A stretch of DNA of 64,000 bases from Planctomycetaceae bacterium (lineage in GTDB: Bacteria; Planctomycetota; Phycisphaerae; Phycisphaerales; SM1A02): NCBI GenBank assembly GCA_947490615.1, contig CANLHK010000001.1, positions 310,001 through 374,000 of the forward strand, written 5' to 3'. Shown in pieces: positions 35,448-45,992 of this stretch. The position numbers and the translations under genes are program-made. The notes under the pieces were generated by a model. That model was not told where the DNA came from. It did not search any database and worked only from the letters and a program-made list of their open reading frames with translations. The number at the start of each line of letters is the position of its first letter. The stretch's first letter is position 1.

Positions 35448-36176
35448 ATGGCCACGGTCAAGAGCACATCCGTTCAGAGCCTGATGACGAAGGCGCAGCA
35501 GTCGCTTTCGCGCAACCATTGGTTCGAAGCCGAACGCCTCTGCGCGCGCGCGCTCGACATGGCGCGTGGTGAATGCGACTTCAATCTGATGGCCCGCATC
35601 GTGCTCCCACTGCTTGAGGCGCGACGACAGCGCATGCAGGTGGCACTCGATTCCAAGAAGCTCGTCATCATCGACGAGCCATCGACCGAAGAGCGCCAAC
35701 TCGAACCCAAGTGCTATCTCGTGCAGTCCCCGCTCGTCGGAGCCGACGCGCGTCGCTTGCGTCTCCTCGCGCTTGAGCGTGAGATTCCCGTGATGGTGCT
35801 CTGTCGCGAACCGAAAACCCAGCTCGGACTCTGCCCGATCGTCGGAATTGGACAGGTCACCGTTCGCACCCGCATCGATCCGCCAAAGAAGTGGGAGAAG
35901 CCCGATTTCTCGTGGTACGCGCAAGCGTGCGAGACGCTCGGCGACGCCGCCATCGAAGCGCTCGATCGCACTGCCGAGCCCGCGCGCCAAGTTGATGCGC
36001 TGCTTGAGCGCCTCGACACCGTGCCTGATCACGAGAAGTTGCACCAAGCACTCGCCGACGCCTGCAAGGCCGCAGCGCGGCACTACACCAACGGTCAGGC
36101 TCCCCAGCGCGCGACCGTCAAGATCCGCACAGGTGAGCAAGCGGCCTCGACGGCGGACATCGAAGAAGACGAGTGA
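35448..36176 (+). CDS. Protein of unknown function with N-terminal TPR-like helices
   Basis: 242 residues from ATG 35448, with CAGGA 6 nt upstream. The first ~65 residues look like a TPR-type helical pair (SLMTKAQQSLSRNHWFEAER, LCARALDMARGECDFNLMAR). A compact alpha/beta domain follows (KLVIIDEPSTEERQLEPKCY, IPVMVLCREPKTQLGLCPIV), with a tryptophan-containing PPKKWEKPDFSWYAQACE, then helices and an acidic tail (ADIEEDE). No export signal. Pairs with the preceding unknown gene. No function can be proposed. Confidence 0.65.
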   Translation: MATVKSTSVQSLMTKAQQSLSRNHWFEAERLCARALDMARGECDFNLMARIVLPLLEARRQRMQVALDSKKLVIIDEPSTEERQLEPKCYLVQSPLVGADARRLRLLALEREIPVMVLCREPKTQLGLCPIVGIGQVTVRTRIDPPKKWEKPDFSWYAQACETLGDAAIEALDRTAEPARQVDALLERLDTVPDHEKLHQALADACKAAARHYTNGQAPQRATVKIRTGEQAASTADIEEDE

Positions 36177-36203
36177 GTCCACTCCGCCGCGCGCGCGTGC
36201 ATC

Positions 36204-37367
36204 TCAACTCCAATCGAGCCCTTCTTGCAGGCTGTTGAAGTTCTCACAGCCCGTTGCGGTCACCGCAACCATGTCTTCCACGCGCACGCCGCCAAGACCA
36301 AGTGCATAGAGCCCTGGCTCGACGGTCAAGACATCACCAACCACTAACGGCGGAGCCTTCATCGCCAACAGCGGCGGCTCGTGGACCTCGAGTCCGATGC
36401 CGTGACCTGTCCCGTGCGCCATGACGGCGACGCCCTGCTGTGACGGCGTTCCTGCGCTGTAACCGTGACGCGCGAGACCCGCGAGCGTCGCCTCGTGCAC
36501 CGCTTGTCCAGTCACACCAGCGCGCACCGCTGCGATGGCGGACTTCTTCGCGTCAACAACGGCCGCGTGCATGCGCACAAGTTCCGCACTCGGCTTGCCG
36601 TGCACAACCGTGCGCGTCATATCGCCGTGGTAGAGCGTTGTGCGGTTGCGCGGAAAGATGTCCACGATGACGGGCTCACTGGTGCGCAATACACCGTGGC
36701 CATGATCGTGGCAATCCGCGCCCTGCGGGCCGCAGGCGACGATTGACATGGGGTTGTCGTACCCGTGCTCAAGAAGATGCACATCGATGATCGCGCGCAG
36801 GCGTTCCGAGGTCAGCGGTGCGCCACCATGGAGCAGTGTTCCGTCAGCGCTGGCTTTCGCGCGCGCGATGGTTGAGCAGGCGAGTTGCATCACCACCTCG
36901 GTGGCGTGCTGTGCTTCGCGCAACGCCGCGAGCTCGGTGGAGTCCTTGGCACGCCGCTCAACGACACCAAGCTCGGTATCGCACTGCACGCGGATGCCCG
37001 CCTTCTCGATGAAGTGTGCGTAGATCAACGGCAGCGAGCGATCGGCGCGAACCGTGGTGACGTTTCTTGAAACCAGACACTGCGCGACCGATTGCGCCGT
37101 GGCCGTTTCGCGATCTCCCGACAGTCCGCCCGCTGGCTCAAAGTCCGCGGGAGAGTGCACCGAATCAGCGCGCGCGTGTCGGCGAGCGCGATCCATTTCG
37201 ATGTCGCGAATGATGAGCAACCGCTCCGAAGGACCGCCGTCCTGCGCGAAGGTGATCAGCGCGGTCGGATCGCCGACCTTGAAACGAATCGCATGGAAGA
37301 GCGAGAGGTTGGTCGCAGGAATGCCCGCGATGACGGTCGCGCAGGGCGCGTTTGGCACGGTCGACAT
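36204..37367 (-). CDS. M24 family aminopeptidase (Xaa-Pro type)
   Basis: 387 residues from ATG 37367. An N-terminal creatinase-like domain is followed by the pita-bread catalytic domain with all five metal ligands: Asp in VIVDIFPR, Asp in HGDMTRTVV, His in AHGTGHGIGLEVHEPP, Glu in LTVEPGLY and Glu in VRVEDMVAV. It likely removes N-terminal residues before proline or acts on dipeptides. TAGACT (37375-37380, minus strand) ends 7 nt before the ATG, which decides this start over one at 37430. Cytoplasmic. Confidence 0.88.
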   Translation of the reverse strand: MSTVPNAPCATVIAGIPATNLSLFHAIRFKVGDPTALITFAQDGGPSERLLIIRDIEMDRARRHARADSVHSPADFEPAGGLSGDRETATAQSVAQCLVSRNVTTVRADRSLPLIYAHFIEKAGIRVQCDTELGVVERRAKDSTELAALREAQHATEVVMQLACSTIARAKASADGTLLHGGAPLTSERLRAIIDVHLLEHGYDNPMSIVACGPQGADCHDHGHGVLRTSEPVIVDIFPRNRTTLYHGDMTRTVVHGKPSAELVRMHAAVVDAKKSAIAAVRAGVTGQAVHEATLAGLARHGYSAGTPSQQGVAVMAHGTGHGIGLEVHEPPLLAMKAPPLVVGDVLTVEPGLYALGLGGVRVEDMVAVTATGCENFNSLQEGLDWS

Positions 37368-37506
37368 GCGGCGCAGTCTATCGACGGACGAGAGGCCGCT
37401 CGCTGCATCGATGGTCGGCATCATCCCCACACGGGCTCGGTGCTCCGCCTTGGCGAGCTGACCTTGCTGATCGACGCGAGGGCCATGCCTCGGACCGAGT
37501 TTCCAC

Positions 37507-39204
<1,698 letters not shown>

Positions 39205-39383
39205 GGGAAGTCGTGATGCCGCGAAGTGCTGTGGATGCGCGGGACGACAGTCCCGCTTGGAATCGATTCCGCGTCGCTCGAGATGTGCGGGGCGTAATCC
39301 TACGGAAGTGCGGGGACGACACGGCGCACTTCTGTTCGTTTCGCCTCTGTTTCAAGGCGTTGGCGCTCGAAACACTCTCATGC

Positions 39384-39412
39384 TTGCCATTGAAGGACGC
39401 ATCTGCTACTCT
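39384..39412 (+). promoter_or_regulatory. Promoter of initiator tRNA
   Basis: TTGCCA (39384-39389), 17-bp spacer, TACTCT (39407-39412). Only 6 nt separate the -10 from the mature tRNA 5' end, so transcription would start at or next to nucleotide 1. This is the best complete promoter in the window and calibrates the TANNNT element seen before many start codons. Confidence 0.75.
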
Positions 39413-39418
39413 GCGGTC

Positions 39419-39491
39419 TGCGGGGTAGAGCAGTTGGCAGCTCGTCGGGCTCATAACCCGGAGGTCGCAGGTTCAAGTCCTGTCCCCGCTA
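39419..39491 (+). tRNA. Initiator tRNA-Met (anticodon CAU) with U1-U72 mismatch
   Basis: 73-nt cloverleaf: acceptor TGCGGGG with CCCCGCT, D arm GAGC...GCTC, anticodon stem TCGGG/CCCGG with loop CTCATAA, T arm GCAGG-TTCAAGT-CCTGT, discriminator A, no encoded CCA. Initiator features are the three consecutive G-C pairs in the anticodon stem (GGG/CCC) and an unpaired 1-72 position. Here the mismatch is U-U instead of the usual C-A. Confidence 0.92.
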
Positions 39492-39536
39492 TTTCAAGAG
39501 TGGTTGCGAACAGCAGCCCTCGCCAAACGCACGAGA

Positions 39537-39576
39537 GACGCGTCCTCATGATGAGAATCACGAGGGCGCGTCTTTC
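39537..39576 (+). terminator. Terminator downstream of the initiator tRNA
   Basis: Stem GACGCGTCCTC (39537-39547) with GAGGGCGCGTC (39562-39572), one T-G pair inside, 14-nt loop, then TTTCGATTTG. It ends the tRNA transcript ~45 nt after the gene. Confidence 0.65.
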
Positions 39577-39725
39577 GATTTGTACGCAGGGATTTCGAGG
39601 GGTGGGCCAGGGCGGGCGGTTACGGCGTGTCACGCAGTCTTCACCGCCGGGTCGCCCGAACACCCCCGCTGCCCGACCGGACGGGCAGAAAGTCTCTCCA
39701 GGTCTCTCCGCCGGAGGGTGCCGGG

Positions 39726-40367
39726 TTAAGACTGGGTCGGGCCCGCTGGAGCGGTCGCTACACGGCCGAGTGGGTTCGCCAGCTCAAGCGTGGCCTCGAG
39801 CGCCATGCGGGCGAGCACCACCGCTTTGTCTGCCTGTCCGACATCGAGGTGCGCGGCGTTGAGGTGCTCCCGCTGCGCGAGGGATGGCAAGGCTGGTGGT
39901 CGAAGATCGAGCTCTTTCTGCCGGGACTGCTCACCGGACCGACGCACTACCTCGACCTCGATGTCGTGGTCGTCGGTGACGTCGCGCCGCTCCTATCGGC
40001 GTGCTCCTCGTTCACGATGGTGCACGAGCGCGGCGAGAGCGACTACTTCAACTCGTCGGCCATGGCATGGGGCGGAGACATGGGTTGGGTGTTCGAGGCG
40101 TTCCGTGCGGACGCTGCTCGCTACATGAAGCGCTTCCGCCGTCATCCGCGCATCGGCGATCAGGCGTTCATCAGCGACCTCCTCGTGGGCGAGGGCAGGG
40201 CGCCGCGGACGATTCGGCAACTACTCGGCTACGACGCGATCGTGTCGTAGAAGCGCGACCGGTGCGCGAACGGTCCCCCGCCGCGCGCGTGCATCGTGAA
40301 CTTCCACGGGCGGCCGAAGCCGTGCGACTTCACGACTGGCTGGGTCGCGGACGCGCCGGAGCGCTGA
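39726..40367 (+). pseudogene. Degraded phage-type glycosyltransferase-like gene
   Basis: The frame encodes a recognisable fragment: GRYTAEWVRQLKRGLERH, HRFVCLSDIEVRGVEVLPL, GWWSKIELFLPGL and a DxD-type THYLDLDVVVVGD, as in small glycosyltransferase-like proteins of phages and islands. It has no proper start: no Met/Val start fits just before the conserved region. An in-frame TAG at 40248-40250 sits at VS*K; past it the same frame continues with ACIVNFHGRPKPCD and GWVADAPER to TGA 40365, which matches the expected C-terminus (HGRPKP). So the gene is N-terminally broken and carries a nonsense mutation. It ends 1 bp from the convergent DUF4268 gene. Confidence 0.7.
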
Positions 40368-40368
40368 A

Positions 40369-41358
40369 TCAACCCCCTTCGTCTTCTGCGAGCGTTTCGT
40401 CCCCCTCCGGGTCTCGAATCTTGGCAACCCTCGGAGCGAGCACCTTCTTGAGTAGCGGGAGGATCTTGACGAACCACTCAAGTTGGCGCGCTCTGTCAGC
40501 ATTGTCAGTCCAGTCGGTGTCGGGCAAGGAAAGACTGATGCGCGACTCCTTCTGCCCTGGCTTCTCTTCCCAGGAGAGCGTTGCTTGGAGTTCCGCCTCG
40601 ATCGCGTCTCGCTGGGCTGCGAGATCCGCGAAGTTGGATTTGGCAAACTCGCCACGCACGTTCACGTCGATCCGCAGTTCATTCCGCGTCGAGTTCACGA
40701 TCGATGACATCGTGAACCGACTGTCGCTGAACGGATAGAACGACATCCAGTGCTGCGGCTGCGGCTTCGTGGGCCGTATCCCATTCCTTGCCGCATCGAG
40801 CTTTGTCGCCAGCGCTTGCCAGTACTCATGCTGACGCTGCTTGGTCTCCGACGTGCCGCCCTCGCGGACGCTTGCGGTGGCCTTCAGGTAGGAATTCGGT
40901 TGCTCGATGATGTTGAATCGTGGCGCTGGTGGCGATGTTCCGATGCGCCATGCCTCGATCTTGATACCAAAGAAGTTCAACGAGTCATCGGTGTGCTTAT
41001 TGAGCCATGCGATGGCAGCACGGTGCTCGGGGCGGAACGACTCCGCGATCCAGATCACGGTGCCCGCATCGAGCCCTGCCGCGTAGGTCATGATCTGTCC
41101 AAGGTGCGAGTGATCCGTCGAGCCAAACTGGTTCTCAATGAGGACAAGACGATCGTGGTCGTCCTCGCAGATCAGATCAGCGCGATAGTCTCCAACTCGC
41201 ACCTCTCTGCTTGTTGGCACCAGCTCGATTTCAAGGGCGTCGGCGAGAAGAGAGATGCTTTCCTGTGTGGCGAGCCACGGCGTAAAGTCGTGCGCTTCGT
41301 GCCGCCAAATCGTCCTCACATCAACGCGCTCAAGTCGACCAAGCCCGGGAGTAGTCAT
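40369..41358 (-). CDS. DUF4268-type protein with PD-(D/E)xK nuclease-like N-terminus
   Basis: 329 residues. The N-terminal ~130 residues look like a restriction-endonuclease fold: DYRADLICEDDHDRLVLIEN then QFGSTDHSHLGQIMTYA, with Asp61 and Glu75-x-Gln77 in place of the usual D...ExK, and AGTVIWIAESFRPEHRAAI following. The C-terminal half fits DUF4268 (QHEYWQALATKLDAARNGI, DLAAQRDAIEAELQATLSWE). Such proteins are scattered on islands and may be defence-related, but no partner methylase or ATPase is next to it. TACGCT (41365-41370, minus strand) ends 6 nt before the ATG. Confidence 0.75.
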   Translation of the reverse strand: MTTPGLGRLERVDVRTIWRHEAHDFTPWLATQESISLLADALEIELVPTSREVRVGDYRADLICEDDHDRLVLIENQFGSTDHSHLGQIMTYAAGLDAGTVIWIAESFRPEHRAAIAWLNKHTDDSLNFFGIKIEAWRIGTSPPAPRFNIIEQPNSYLKATASVREGGTSETKQRQHEYWQALATKLDAARNGIRPTKPQPQHWMSFYPFSDSRFTMSSIVNSTRNELRIDVNVRGEFAKSNFADLAAQRDAIEAELQATLSWEEKPGQKESRISLSLPDTDWTDNADRARQLEWFVKILPLLKKVLAPRVAKIRDPEGDETLAEDEGG

Positions 41359-41444
41359 CGTCGCAGCGTATCGACTGCGTCAGAGTCAGCCGCAACCCAA
41401 GGCGGGCATGTCGTAGAAAGGAAACACCCCCGGCGGAGCAGTGC

Positions 41445-41591
41445 TCACGCCGAGGGCTTCCGGGGGTCCGTCGCAAGAGCGATTAGTGCCGCCGGGTCGA
41501 CCAGTCCCGCTCCGATCACCTTCGCCGATTGAGCCGGACGGATGTAACCGGGGATCCGAAGACTTTCCAGAAGCCCCCACTGACGGCACCC
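41445..41591 (-). pseudogene. Possible C-terminal remnant of a subtilisin-like protease
   Basis: A 48-codon open stretch between two stops on the minus strand reads GYIRPAQSAKVIGAGLVDP then AALIALATDPRKPSA. GAGLVDPAALIALA is typical of the last helix of S8 subtilases. No start or catalytic Ser region is present in any frame upstream. A hairpin (CCCCCGG 41460-41466 with CCGGGGG 41427-41433, minus strand) spans its stop and is followed by TGTTTCC, a likely terminator. Confidence 0.3.
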
Positions 41592-42030
41592 TCAGTTGTT
41601 TCAGGAGAGACGCTTGGGAGCCCGTCGTCGGGTTAGTTCCATCGAGAGGATCGGGAAGATCTCTGGTGGGCGGCCTTCCGGGGTGCGAACAGCGTCGGCT
41701 CAGGACTATTCGAAGAACCCTAGCCATTGGCCGGGGTTCTTCGCTTTCCGCCGAAGGCGGAAATGGAACAACAGACTCGTGGCGAAGAGCCGCCCTTCCA
41801 ATTGGCGGATGCGCGAGCACGAGACGCACGCTTACCGCAATTCGACCGATGCTTGGCGCAGCGACGCGGTGCGTGGACATCGGCACGGTTCCGGCGTCTC
41901 GGCCCGCCCCGCAGAAGCACTGGAACAGCGCGGCGATCGGCGTCCTTTACGATGCATCGGCCTCGATCCACGCGGATCCGCCAACCCTGGCGATGCGTGT
42001 CGGGTGTTGACCGCGTGGAAGGAACTCCTG
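41592..42030. other. 439-bp region without a supported gene
   Basis: Lies between the protease-tail remnant and the DUF6265 gene. Frames on both strands stay open but read as Arg/Ser/Pro-rich, shadow-like sequence. The only clear structure is the tandem hairpin pair at 41712-41763. Probably decayed or spacer DNA of the accessory patch. Confidence 0.4.
41712..41763. repeat. Two adjacent inverted repeats
   Basis: First: GAAGAACCC (41712-41720) with GGGTTCTTC (41734-41742), with an inner GCC/GGC pairing. Second, 2 bp later: TTTCCGCC (41745-41752) with GGCGGAAA (41756-41763), loop GAA. On neither strand does a clear T-run follow, so bidirectional terminator, element end or processing site are all possible. 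Confidence 0.6.
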
Positions 42031-42969
42031 ATGCTCGCTCGAACTTGGCTGCCCATGGCACTCGCAACCGTCTGTGCGCTCTCGATGGCCATGGCGCTTG
42101 GAGGGAGTTCAGCACCGCCCGATGATCTCCGCGCGATCGATGGCGATTGGATCTATGTCGAGGACCGCACCGAAGGCCGCGCGCTCGAAGAGCTTGGTCC
42201 GCCGATGGCGTCGAGCTTCTCGATGCGCGTCGAGGACGGCGCGGTCATCCTGAACGGCCACGGCTCGGGGCACAAAGATGTGCGCGTCGCGCTCGATGGC
42301 TCGGTGACCGAACGCCCCGACGAGGATCGCATCGCGCGCTACACCGGCGGTTGGAAAGTAGTCGACGGCCACGGCGGCGCGTTCGAATACGAGGTCGCCT
42401 TCGAGCGACCCGCGGGCAACACGGGCTCGGGGATTCGCATGATTCGCCGGACTTTCCGTCCGACACCTGAAGGACTCGTCGTCAGTGTTGCGGTGAATCC
42501 GCCCGACGATTCGGTTTCGACGGCGCTCTACCGTCACGCCAAAGACATCCCGATGCCGACGCCCGCGAAGGCTACGGCGAACGATCTTTCGTGGCTCGCC
42601 GGCGCGTGGATCGGTACGCGAAGTTCGGGCTCCTCGATCGAGGAGCGCTGGAGCCCACCGCTCGGTGGCGCGATGCTTAGCGTCTCGCGCACGGTCAACA
42701 CCAGCGGCAAGATGGTTGCGTTTGAATATCTGCGCGTGGTCGAGCGCGACGGCGGACTCGTGTATGTCGCGCAGCCGGGAGGCAAGACCGCGACCGAGTT
42801 CGTTCTGACCGAACTCACGCCAACGCGCGCGGTCTTCGACAATCCGCGGCACGACTACCCGAAACGCATCGTCTACGAGCTCTCTGCCGATGGCGGCCTG
42901 AGCGCGACGACTGGCTTCCTGATCGGCGGAACGCCCCGTCGGTTCGAGTTCAAACGCGAGAGCAAGTAA
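42031..42969 (+). CDS. Exported DUF6265-type protein
   Basis: 312 residues from ATG 42031, with GGAAGGAA as ribosome-binding site. Signal peptide: MLARTWLPMALATVCALSMA. A first beta-rich repeat (IDGDWIYVEDRTEGRALEEL) is followed by a second domain with DUF6265 features: LSWLAGAWIGTRSSGSSIEE, RWSPPLGGAMLSVSRTV, VFDNPRHDYPKRIVYEL. These domains are lipocalin-like and of unknown function. The frame is open ~430 bp upstream but without coding character there. Confidence 0.75.
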   Translation: MLARTWLPMALATVCALSMAMALGGSSAPPDDLRAIDGDWIYVEDRTEGRALEELGPPMASSFSMRVEDGAVILNGHGSGHKDVRVALDGSVTERPDEDRIARYTGGWKVVDGHGGAFEYEVAFERPAGNTGSGIRMIRRTFRPTPEGLVVSVAVNPPDDSVSTALYRHAKDIPMPTPAKATANDLSWLAGAWIGTRSSGSSIEERWSPPLGGAMLSVSRTVNTSGKMVAFEYLRVVERDGGLVYVAQPGGKTATEFVLTELTPTRAVFDNPRHDYPKRIVYELSADGGLSATTGFLIGGTPRRFEFKRESK

Positions 42970-43083
42970 GGACTCACACGACTCACGCCGAGTGTGAGGG
43001 CGAGGGGCGATTCGCCGATGAAACGGCAAGTGTGTAGGAACGTGTGAAGGCAAGACTCTCACCCGCCTTCGGAGGACTGACCC

Positions 43084-43668
43084 ATGGACTTCTTGAACTC
43101 TCTCTGGCTCCCTATCGTCGCCTCGGCCTCGGCCGCCTGGATCGCAAGCGCCCTCGCCTGGATGGTCATCGGCCACCACAAGCGCGACTGGAAGGAGATT
43201 CCCAACGAGCAGGAGTTCATCGCCGTCGTCAAGCGCATGGGCATCGCTCCGGGCAGCTATGGATTTCCCGAGTTCCGCAGGCTTGCGGGAATGTCGAAGG
43301 CTGGCAAGCAGGCGAAATGGGACGAGATGCAGAAGAGCCCGATCGGGCTGCTCCGCGTGTGGGGACCGATCCACATGGGGCGGAACATGCTGTTGACCCT
43401 CGTGGTGACGCTCGTCGTGAGTCTGCTCATCGGCTACCTCGGTTGGCAGGCGCTGCCGCATGGCACGGCGGCCGGCGAGGCTCGGCCTGAGTTCGCGAAG
43501 TCGATGCAGGTGCTTGGAACCGCGGGAATCCTGGCCTATTGCTTTGCGGGACTTCAGAACGACATCTGGTTCCAGCGCTCGATTCGCGAGATCGTGACTG
43601 GACTGATCGACGGCGTGGTGTGCGGGCTTCTCACGGGCGCGGTCTTCGCGTGGCTCTGGCCTGCGTGA
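43084..43668 (+). CDS. Four-span membrane protein of unknown function
   Basis: 194 residues. Predicted spans: LPIVASASAAWIASALAWMV (9-28), LLTLVVTLVVSLLIGYLGW (~100-120), an Ala/Gly/Leu stretch with LGTAGILAYCFAGL (~145-160) and IDGVVCGLLTGAVFAWLW (~175-192). A ~65-residue hydrophilic loop follows the first span. GGAGG lies 8 nt before ATG. The layout resembles small DUF1761-like membrane proteins, but that match is uncertain. Confidence 0.7.
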   Translation: MDFLNSLWLPIVASASAAWIASALAWMVIGHHKRDWKEIPNEQEFIAVVKRMGIAPGSYGFPEFRRLAGMSKAGKQAKWDEMQKSPIGLLRVWGPIHMGRNMLLTLVVTLVVSLLIGYLGWQALPHGTAAGEARPEFAKSMQVLGTAGILAYCFAGLQNDIWFQRSIREIVTGLIDGVVCGLLTGAVFAWLWPA

Positions 43669-43781
43669 CGGGTCGTCTTCGTGGAGGCCGATTGCAGACC
43701 AGCTTCAAGCTGCACGAGCACACGCATTCTCAAGGGGATGCGGTGCGTCGTGCGTAGAACCTTGTTGCCCAACTGCTCACC

Positions 43782-44567
43782 TCAGGCGTCGCCCCAGATG
43801 TAGAAGTCGATGCTGCACACTTCCTCGAAGCCAAGCTTCGCAGCGATCGGCGCGGATGTCATCCGATCGCCCTGCAACACCGCGGAGTCTTTACCCATCG
43901 CACGAGCAGCGGCCACTCGTGCCGCGACCATCGAGGTGTAGATCCCGTGGCCGCGGTACTCGCTGAGCGTGGCTGCACCTTGCAGGACCGCGATGGTGCT
44001 TCCGCGCGGCGAGAACATGCTCGAGACAGACACGGGTCCCTCGACACCGTCAAGAAACGCGAGGTAGTGGCTTCCGCAATCGAGCTTCGTGAACAGGTCG
44101 CAGAAGACGGCCGACAGCTGCTCGGGCAACGGATAGGCCGTTGTGTACAGACGAAGAACATCACATCGATCGGCGCTCGTCGCCCGTCGCACGGTCACCG
44201 ACGGATTGCGCCTGATGTCGCGCTGAAGGTCGGTGAGCACGAGCCCCGCTTGTTGGATGACCCTGCGAAATCCCGCAACTTCAAGTCGGCTGACCAGATC
44301 GAGCGGTGTCGACGAGGGATTGAGCCACCAGCCCACCGCGTGCCGGCGCTTGCCAAAAAAGTCCTGCACCTGCGCGATGACGGCATCGGCGTTCTCTTGC
44401 GTGAGAGTGGAGACGCCGACCATGTTCCCGAACGGATGGGAAATGTGTGGAGTGGCGTGCGCTCGAACACCAGGAAAGTTCGGGAGCTCCCACTGGCCAG
44501 GCATCGCCTCAAACTCAAACATGCTGTTCTCGAGAGCGTGCAGGATCGCAGTCGTACTCGCGGCCAT
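43782..44567 (-). CDS. GNAT family N-acetyltransferase
   Basis: 261 residues with a ~120-residue N-terminal half of GNAT-like but degenerate character and a C-terminal acetyl-CoA domain. The latter shows VSSMFSPRGSTIAVLQGAAT (beta4), LSEYRGHGIYTSMVAARVAA (R/Q-x-x-G-x-G/A pyrophosphate loop, here YRGHGI) and IAAKLGFEEVCSIDFYIWG. Double-domain GNAT arrangement. GGAAGG precedes ATG. Substrate is unknown. Confidence 0.82.
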   Translation of the reverse strand: MAASTTAILHALENSMFEFEAMPGQWELPNFPGVRAHATPHISHPFGNMVGVSTLTQENADAVIAQVQDFFGKRRHAVGWWLNPSSTPLDLVSRLEVAGFRRVIQQAGLVLTDLQRDIRRNPSVTVRRATSADRCDVLRLYTTAYPLPEQLSAVFCDLFTKLDCGSHYLAFLDGVEGPVSVSSMFSPRGSTIAVLQGAATLSEYRGHGIYTSMVAARVAAARAMGKDSAVLQGDRMTSAPIAAKLGFEEVCSIDFYIWGDA

Positions 44568-44748
44568 GTGAGTGCCTTCCAGTTGCGCGGGTCTTGTGCA
44601 TACAGACGATTCCGCCGTTCACGCGTCGAAGGCGAGCGCTAGGCAGGTCGCTGAAATCGCCGCCAAAGCCGAGCGCGCAGCCATCGCCGTCATGAGGGCG
44701 TGCGCCATTGATGCGCGCCAACGCCGCGCCCGACTTCAGCGGGTTCCG

Positions 44749-45957
<1,209 letters not shown>

Positions 45958-45992
45958 TCACTCTTGGGCCACAGTCCTTACCATCGCGATCC

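Noticed and set aside
39451-39663. Short minus-strand frame ending in a GLEPATSGL-like peptide
   Set aside because: This peptide is the well-known artefact of translating a tRNA T arm and anticodon region; the tRNA explains it.
41596-42030. Coding extension of the DUF6265 gene or a separate gene
   Set aside because: No start with a ribosome-binding site and Arg/Ser/Trp-rich shadow-like composition; the signal peptide starts at 42031.
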